From JAWLDB01 sp041686915 (lineage in GTDB: Bacteria; Bacillota; UBA994; UBA5500), in NCBI GenBank assembly GCA_041686915.1, contig JAWLDB010000095.1, forward strand, positions 1 through 10,042: a stretch of DNA of 10,042 nt. The letters are read 5' to 3'. Below, in pieces: positions 7,129 through 10,042 of the stretch; positions within the stretch are counted from its first letter, which is position 1, and every line of letters begins with the position of its first letter. The notes below the pieces were generated by a model. It was not told the origin of the DNA and searched no databases. It worked only from the letters and a program-made list of their open reading frames with translations. Position numbers and translations under genes: made by a program.

Positions 7129-7135
7129 CATGTTT

Positions 7136-7164
7136 ATTGTAGCAGAATGGAAAGGGTTGGACAA
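7136..7164 (-). promoter_or_regulatory. Sigma-70-type promoter for the riboswitch-exporter transcript
   Basis: On the minus strand, TTGTCC (7164-7159) and TACAAT (7141-7136) are separated by 17 bases. They match the consensus boxes at 4 of 6 and 5 of 6 positions. The expected transcription start, near 7129, falls just at the base of the aptamer's P1 helix, which agrees with the riboswitch leader starting there. Confidence 0.7.
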
Positions 7165-7192
7165 GCGACTATCATCAAACAGTTCATTGTTA

Positions 7193-7222
7193 TTGACATA
7201 TGCCCACAACCAATCATATAAT
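7193..7222 (+). promoter_or_regulatory. Near-consensus promoter of the DUF5320 gene
   Basis: TTGACA (7193-7198) and TATAAT (7217-7222) are exact consensus boxes with an 18-base spacer. Transcription should start near 7229, giving a leader of about 40 bases before the ATG at 7269. The -35 box overlaps the first copy of a direct repeat and the second copy lies just after the expected start, so repression at this promoter is likely. Confidence 0.85.
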
Positions 7223-7245
7223 AAAACTGAGCATATGCCCATAAC
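7197..7245 (+). repeat. Paired 14-bp direct repeats, candidate operator
   Basis: CATATGCCCACAAC (7197-7210) and CATATGCCCATAAC (7232-7245) differ at one base and are spaced 35 bp apart, start to start. They bracket the -10 box, one touching the -35 box and the other near the transcription start. The second copy extends leftward into TGAGCATATGCCCA (7229-7242), a 14-base near-palindrome with one mismatched pair. This arrangement is typical of a repressor binding cooperatively on one face of the helix, but no regulator gene is in the window. Confidence 0.7.
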
Positions 7246-7268
7246 ATACAAATGAGGGGGTGAGATGC

Positions 7269-7496
7269 ATGCCAAGAGGCGACGGAACAGGCCCAATGTG
7301 CCTTGGGCCCTTCACGGGTTGGGGCCGGTCCGGCAACAGGCCCATTCGAGGGCGAGTCGGGCGGCGCGGGTTTTGCTGGACGTATGACCAAGACATAACG
7401 GTAGACAAATCTGTGCTAGAGCAAGAAGTTGACTGGTTGGAGAGGCGGATAGCCTATCTTAAGCAGGGACTTGGGTCGAAACAGGATAAGGAATAG
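7269..7496 (+). CDS. DUF5320 small protein
   Basis: A 75-residue protein beginning MPRGDGTGPMCLGPFTGWG, the hallmark N-terminus of DUF5320 (usual form MPRGDGTGPxGxGPxTGRGxG). The glycine, proline and arginine-rich head (residues 1-40) is followed by a short amphipathic, probably coiled-coil helix, VLEQEVDWLERRIAYLKQGL (49-68), as in other members. Function of the family is unknown; in many anaerobes it sits near NifX-like dinitrogenase cofactor-domain proteins and DUF134 regulators, neither of which is present here. The start is ATG at 7269, with AGGGGGTGA (7255-7263) five bases upstream; an in-frame GTG at 7260 lies inside the ribosome site and is rejected. The gene stands alone with its own consensus promoter and terminator. 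Confidence 0.88.
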   Translation: MPRGDGTGPMCLGPFTGWGRSGNRPIRGRVGRRGFCWTYDQDITVDKSVLEQEVDWLERRIAYLKQGLGSKQDKE

Positions 7497-7502
7497 AGTT
7501 TG

Positions 7503-7530
7503 GGGGAGGCAATGCCTCCCCTATTCTTTA
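7503..7530 (+). terminator. Rho-independent terminator after the DUF5320 gene
   Basis: GGGGAGGC (7503-7510) and GCCTCCCC (7514-7521) form an 8-bp GC-rich stem with a 3-base AAT loop, followed by TATTCTTTA. It lies seven bases after the DUF5320 stop codon and just before the end of the convergent acetyltransferase gene. The minus-strand tail is poor in T, so it is assigned to the plus strand. Confidence 0.8.
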
Positions 7531-7536
7531 AGGTAA

Positions 7537-8082
7537 TTACGGGTGCTGAGTCAGAAAAAGACCCATCATCACTTCATCTACCTCGCCAATTTTTGGCAGG
7601 CGATACTGAGCCTTCAACCTGCCTTCCTCCACAAATCCATATGACTTGTACAAACTTATGGCTCGTTCATTGCTGCTGAACACGCTAAGGCAAACCTTCT
7701 CTATACCCTTGCTCTTCGCCCATTCAAGCCCCGTCTGCAACAAATGACGCCCTATAGATAACCCCCGAGACTCTGGGAGCAAACTCATACCCAGAGTGGC
7801 AGTATGAGAGCTTTTCTTGAGGCCACCTCGCCTGAGCCAGGCGTCTCCCACTATGTTTCCATCCACTTCTGCGACCAGGATAATGGAATAGCCCTGCATA
7901 TCTGCAATAATCCCCCGAAGCTGCTTTTCACTCCATGGGGCCCGCTCGGCTCCCAGGTAAACGCCTTCCGCCGCTACCTTGCTGACCACGTTGATCATAC
8001 CCGGGGCATCATCGACGACTGCCTTTCGGATAGTAAGCTGCCTCATGTCCCGCAACTCCTGTACTTTCAAGTATTCCGACAT
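7537..8082 (-). CDS. GNAT-family N-acetyltransferase
   Basis: A 181-residue GCN5-related acetyltransferase that moves an acetyl group from acetyl-CoA to an amine; the acceptor cannot be deduced. The acetyl-CoA-binding motif A is visible as TLGMSLLPESRGLSIGRHLL (residues 96-115), with the pyrophosphate loop R106-G-L-S-I-G111. Motif B follows as LSVFSSNERAISLYKSYGF (132-150), the usual N-x-x-A-x-x-LY-x-x-x-GF pattern. The layout is RimI/Acetyltransf_1-like and nearest in style to broad-specificity YhhY-type enzymes. The start is ATG at 8080-8082 (minus) with GGGAGGT seven bases upstream. An internal Met13 also has a weaker AGGAG site. It is a single gene, convergent with DUF5320 and divergent from the beta-propeller gene; no clear promoter was found upstream. 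Confidence 0.92.
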   Translation of the reverse strand: MSEYLKVQELRDMRQLTIRKAVVDDAPGMINVVSKVAAEGVYLGAERAPWSEKQLRGIIADMQGYSIILVAEVDGNIVGDAWLRRGGLKKSSHTATLGMSLLPESRGLSIGRHLLQTGLEWAKSKGIEKVCLSVFSSNERAISLYKSYGFVEEGRLKAQYRLPKIGEVDEVMMGLFLTQHP

Positions 8083-8249
8083 ACCTTAAACCTCCCTCGT
8101 AGAAGCTTTAGCCCGTCTAATACTACAATTCCAATACTAATTCCTGCCTACTGGCGGCTAAAAGGGCGAGTGGCAAGGCAATACGCCCTGTAGAGTAACA
8201 TATAGATGATAGAGATGGCGTACGAGCGCTGAAGAAAGAAGGTGATTTC

Positions 8250-9368
8250 CTGACTCGCATCCTGTTTGCCTTGTTACTGTGCCTAGCTTTGCTCTTCCAT
8301 GCCTGGAATACCGGCTTCTTCGGCGTAGAACAGATAGATTTTCCCCTGCCAAAACCACTACCTTTAGACCCCTGCTTGACCAGCGAGGTGGGACTACAGG
8401 GCGAGTTGCTTAACCTGGACCCGATTTGTTCCAACGACGGCACATTAGTGGCTGTGCCGACGACCAGGGGTGTAGAACTGCTCGGTAATCGGGAAGGTAC
8501 ACTGACCCGCCTTTGGCGTTGGCAGCCGCGAGAGGAAACGCTACAGGCCCTATCCATCAGCGGTGACGGGCGTTGGCTGATGGTCGCAACAGAGAATAAG
8601 CTACTCCTGTTCAGCAACACCAGTTCTGTACCGCGGGCGAGCTACAGTTTCTCTGAGAACAGCGAGCAACTGAGGCTTTTCATGTCTGAAGATGGCGGCA
8701 CCATAGCGCTGTTGCGCAACGAACGGCTTTACGTCTTCCATGGGCCCACCCTGGAACTGCGCTGGATGACTGAGGCGGCCAGTGGTAGCTCAACAGGTTT
8801 GGCTATGGCAGACAACGGACAGACCATTATCGTTTGGTCAGACCGGGTGTTAGCCTTTGCGCCAGACGCTGCCCTACCTTTATGGATGCTGCCGATGTCG
8901 GGGAGAATATCTGCCGTTGTATCGCCTGATGGAGTTTATGTGGCAGTCGTGCGTCATGGAACAGTACAAGAGAGCTCGCGCTTAATGCTTTTATCCCGTT
9001 TGAGCAATCAGCCATTATGGGAGTACGAGGTCGATGGCACTGATATTGAGCAACTGAGATTCTCAAACAACAGCCGCTATGTAGCCATGATTGCCGGGCA
9101 ATACTACCTTTTCGAGTGCAGGCAGTCATTGCCGGTTATGCAACACTCGTCTTCAGGCAACCCTGGTTTCGCCGAAAACCATGCCTTGTTGTTAGGAGAA
9201 GAGCATATCTGGGCGCTAAAGCCTGCTGAGAACCAGGCAGTTTCCTTCCGACTGCCGCTATCCGTTGCTGGACACATGGTCCTACTCACGCCAGATGGCT
9301 TCTGGTTGTATATGATTGGCGAGGATAGAATTGTACGGGCGATTAGGTTGCCACAGACTTCAGGCTGA
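8250..9368 (+). CDS. Membrane-anchored or secreted beta-propeller repeat protein, probable CTG start
   Basis: About 372 residues. The N-terminus, MTRILFALLLCLALLFHAW if started at 8250, is a positively charged residue plus hydrophobic helix: a signal peptide or membrane anchor, so the rest is probably extracellular. The body holds about eight repeats of 36-47 residues, each with an S-x-D-G-like turn followed by a hydrophobic strand: near residues 61 (SNDG), 104 (SGDG), 146 (SEDG), 187 (ADNG), 225 (SPDG), 272 (SNNS), 308 (AENH) and 347 (TPDG). This is the pattern of WD40-like or PQQ-like beta-propellers. No catalytic motif is seen; a binding or scaffold role is likely. Start choice: no ATG or GTG lies between the upstream stop codon (8196) and the first TTG at 8271, which has no ribosome site. 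AAGAAGGTGAT (8236-8246) lies just before CTG 8250. Confidence 0.8.
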   Translation: MTRILFALLLCLALLFHAWNTGFFGVEQIDFPLPKPLPLDPCLTSEVGLQGELLNLDPICSNDGTLVAVPTTRGVELLGNREGTLTRLWRWQPREETLQALSISGDGRWLMVATENKLLLFSNTSSVPRASYSFSENSEQLRLFMSEDGGTIALLRNERLYVFHGPTLELRWMTEAASGSSTGLAMADNGQTIIVWSDRVLAFAPDAALPLWMLPMSGRISAVVSPDGVYVAVVRHGTVQESSRLMLLSRLSNQPLWEYEVDGTDIEQLRFSNNSRYVAMIAGQYYLFECRQSLPVMQHSSSGNPGFAENHALLLGEEHIWALKPAENQAVSFRLPLSVAGHMVLLTPDGFWLYMIGEDRIVRAIRLPQTSG

Positions 9369-9433
9369 TTTCTGCTGGATGTCAGAGGATTATGTACAAG
9401 AATGTAGAACCTATGCTATGTCTGCAGTACATC

Positions 9434-9468
9434 AGGGGACGGAGTAAGACTGCTCCGTCCCCTTCAGA
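9434..9468 (+). terminator. Hairpin, likely terminator of the beta-propeller gene
   Basis: AGGGGACGGAG (9434-9444) and CTCCGTCCCCT (9453-9463) form a perfect 11-bp stem that extends by a wobble and an A-T pair around a 4-base loop. The downstream tail, TTCAGATTG, is only weakly T-rich, so termination efficiency is uncertain. It separates the propeller gene from the DUF1847 gene. Confidence 0.6.
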
Positions 9469-9490
9469 TTGTGGAAGGAGAGTGAATGAA

Positions 9491-10042
9491 ATGAGTCACC
9501 ATTGCGCCACTTGCGGCATTTATGCCTGTTCATCACGTGAGATGGACAAGCTGCCCGACCATTGCCCAGTACATAATGAGCAATGGATGAAGGCCGCTCT
9601 TGCCGCCTATGAGAAGGAGGAAGTGCGTCGGATTACTTCGGCCGCTGCAGCGACTGAGAAGGAAGGCTACTGTCAATGGCCCCGGCTGCAGGAGATAGCC
9701 GAGTTTGCCCATAAAGCCGGGTTTCAACGGCTGGGTTTGGCTTTTTGCACCGGTTTGCGCCGCGAAGCCGCCATTGTGGCGCGCTACTATGAAAAGCAAG
9801 GCCTGCATGTTGTTTCTGCCATCTGTCAGTGCGGCGCGATCTCAAAAGAGCGGATCGGCATTCCAGAGGAAGCCAAGTTCAGTCCAGGCAAAGAGGAGAG
9901 TATGTGCAACCCTATCGGCCAAGCCATGATCATGAACAATGCTGATACCGAGTTCAATGTCGTACTCGGCCTTTGTGTTGGCCACGACTCCCTTTTCTTC
10001 AAACATTCAGAGGCGCCTTGCACTGTGCTGGCTGCGAAGGAT
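9491..10042 (+). CDS. DUF1847 cysteine-rich protein (3' end cut by the window)
   Basis: Open for 184 codons to the window edge with no stop codon, so the gene is incomplete here. The N-terminus has a zinc- or Fe-S-type cysteine cluster: Cys5, Cys8, Cys13 and Cys25. Further family landmarks are GLAFCTGLRREA, ICQCG, SMCNPIGQAMIMN and LGLCVGHDSLFFKHSEAP, near the visible end. This order is characteristic of DUF1847, a metal-binding family of unknown function found mainly in anaerobes. The missing part should be only some tens of residues. The start is ATG 9491 with AAGGAG (9475-9480) ten bases upstream; GTG 9482 is in frame but sits against the ribosome site. It follows a hairpin that isolates it from the preceding gene. 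Confidence 0.88.
   Translation, partial: MSHHCATCGIYACSSREMDKLPDHCPVHNEQWMKAALAAYEKEEVRRITSAAAATEKEGYCQWPRLQEIAEFAHKAGFQRLGLAFCTGLRREAAIVARYYEKQGLHVVSAICQCGAISKERIGIPEEAKFSPGKEESMCNPIGQAMIMNNADTEFNVVLGLCVGHDSLFFKHSEAPCTVLAAKD

Noticed and set aside
8123..8620. A 165-codon minus-strand open frame over the start of the propeller gene
   Set aside because: It is Ser/Arg-rich antisense translation without a family motif, and it overlaps the propeller gene, whose repeats are clear.
9434..9463. The GGGGACGG hairpin as a dispersed repeat or mobile-element end
   Set aside because: Only one copy is seen in the window and no flanking duplication or transposase is present; a terminator-like hairpin is the simpler reading.

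Overview
The window looks like chromosomal DNA of an anaerobic, moderately GC-rich Firmicute (Clostridia or Negativicutes type). Support for this comes from strong AGGAGG-type ribosome sites, frequent GTG and TTG starts, a yybP-ykoY manganese riboswitch controlled by a terminator, and small families common in anaerobes (DUF5320, DUF1847, a DUF483-like protein). The lineage is an inference from style, not from a marker gene. I see no transposase, phage gene, CRISPR array, tRNA or rRNA.

Layout. Positions 113-1030 encode a cysteine-motif protein (DUF483-like), which meets a convergent GPH-type sugar transporter (1087-2409, minus) at a strong, probably bidirectional terminator. Divergent from the transporter is a tight three-gene operon (2549-5601, plus): a PIG-L/LmbE-type deacetylase, a family 4 glycosidase, and a BadF-type/N-acetylglucosamine-kinase-like kinase. 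It ends at another bidirectional terminator. Together the four genes read as a sugar-import and catabolism locus. My preferred reading is uptake of an N-acetylated disaccharide such as a chitobiose-type or cell-wall sugar without a PTS, followed by phosphorylation, deacetylation and GH4 cleavage. This parallels the E. coli chb pathway but uses unrelated transporter, kinase and deacetylase families.

Positions 5638-7164 (minus) hold a two-helix membrane protein with a PH-like tail, then a GDT1/TMEM165/UPF0016 manganese exporter. The exporter has a complete upstream control unit: a promoter, a yybP-ykoY aptamer, and a terminator hairpin whose 5' arm can instead pair as the aptamer's P1 helix. 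This predicts manganese-induced antitermination.

Divergent from the riboswitch is a small DUF5320 gene with a near-consensus promoter bracketed by two near-identical 14-bp direct repeats, a likely operator. It ends at a terminator facing a minus-strand GNAT acetyltransferase. Next comes a membrane-anchored or secreted protein with about eight beta-propeller repeats that probably starts at a CTG codon. The window closes inside a DUF1847 cysteine-rich protein.
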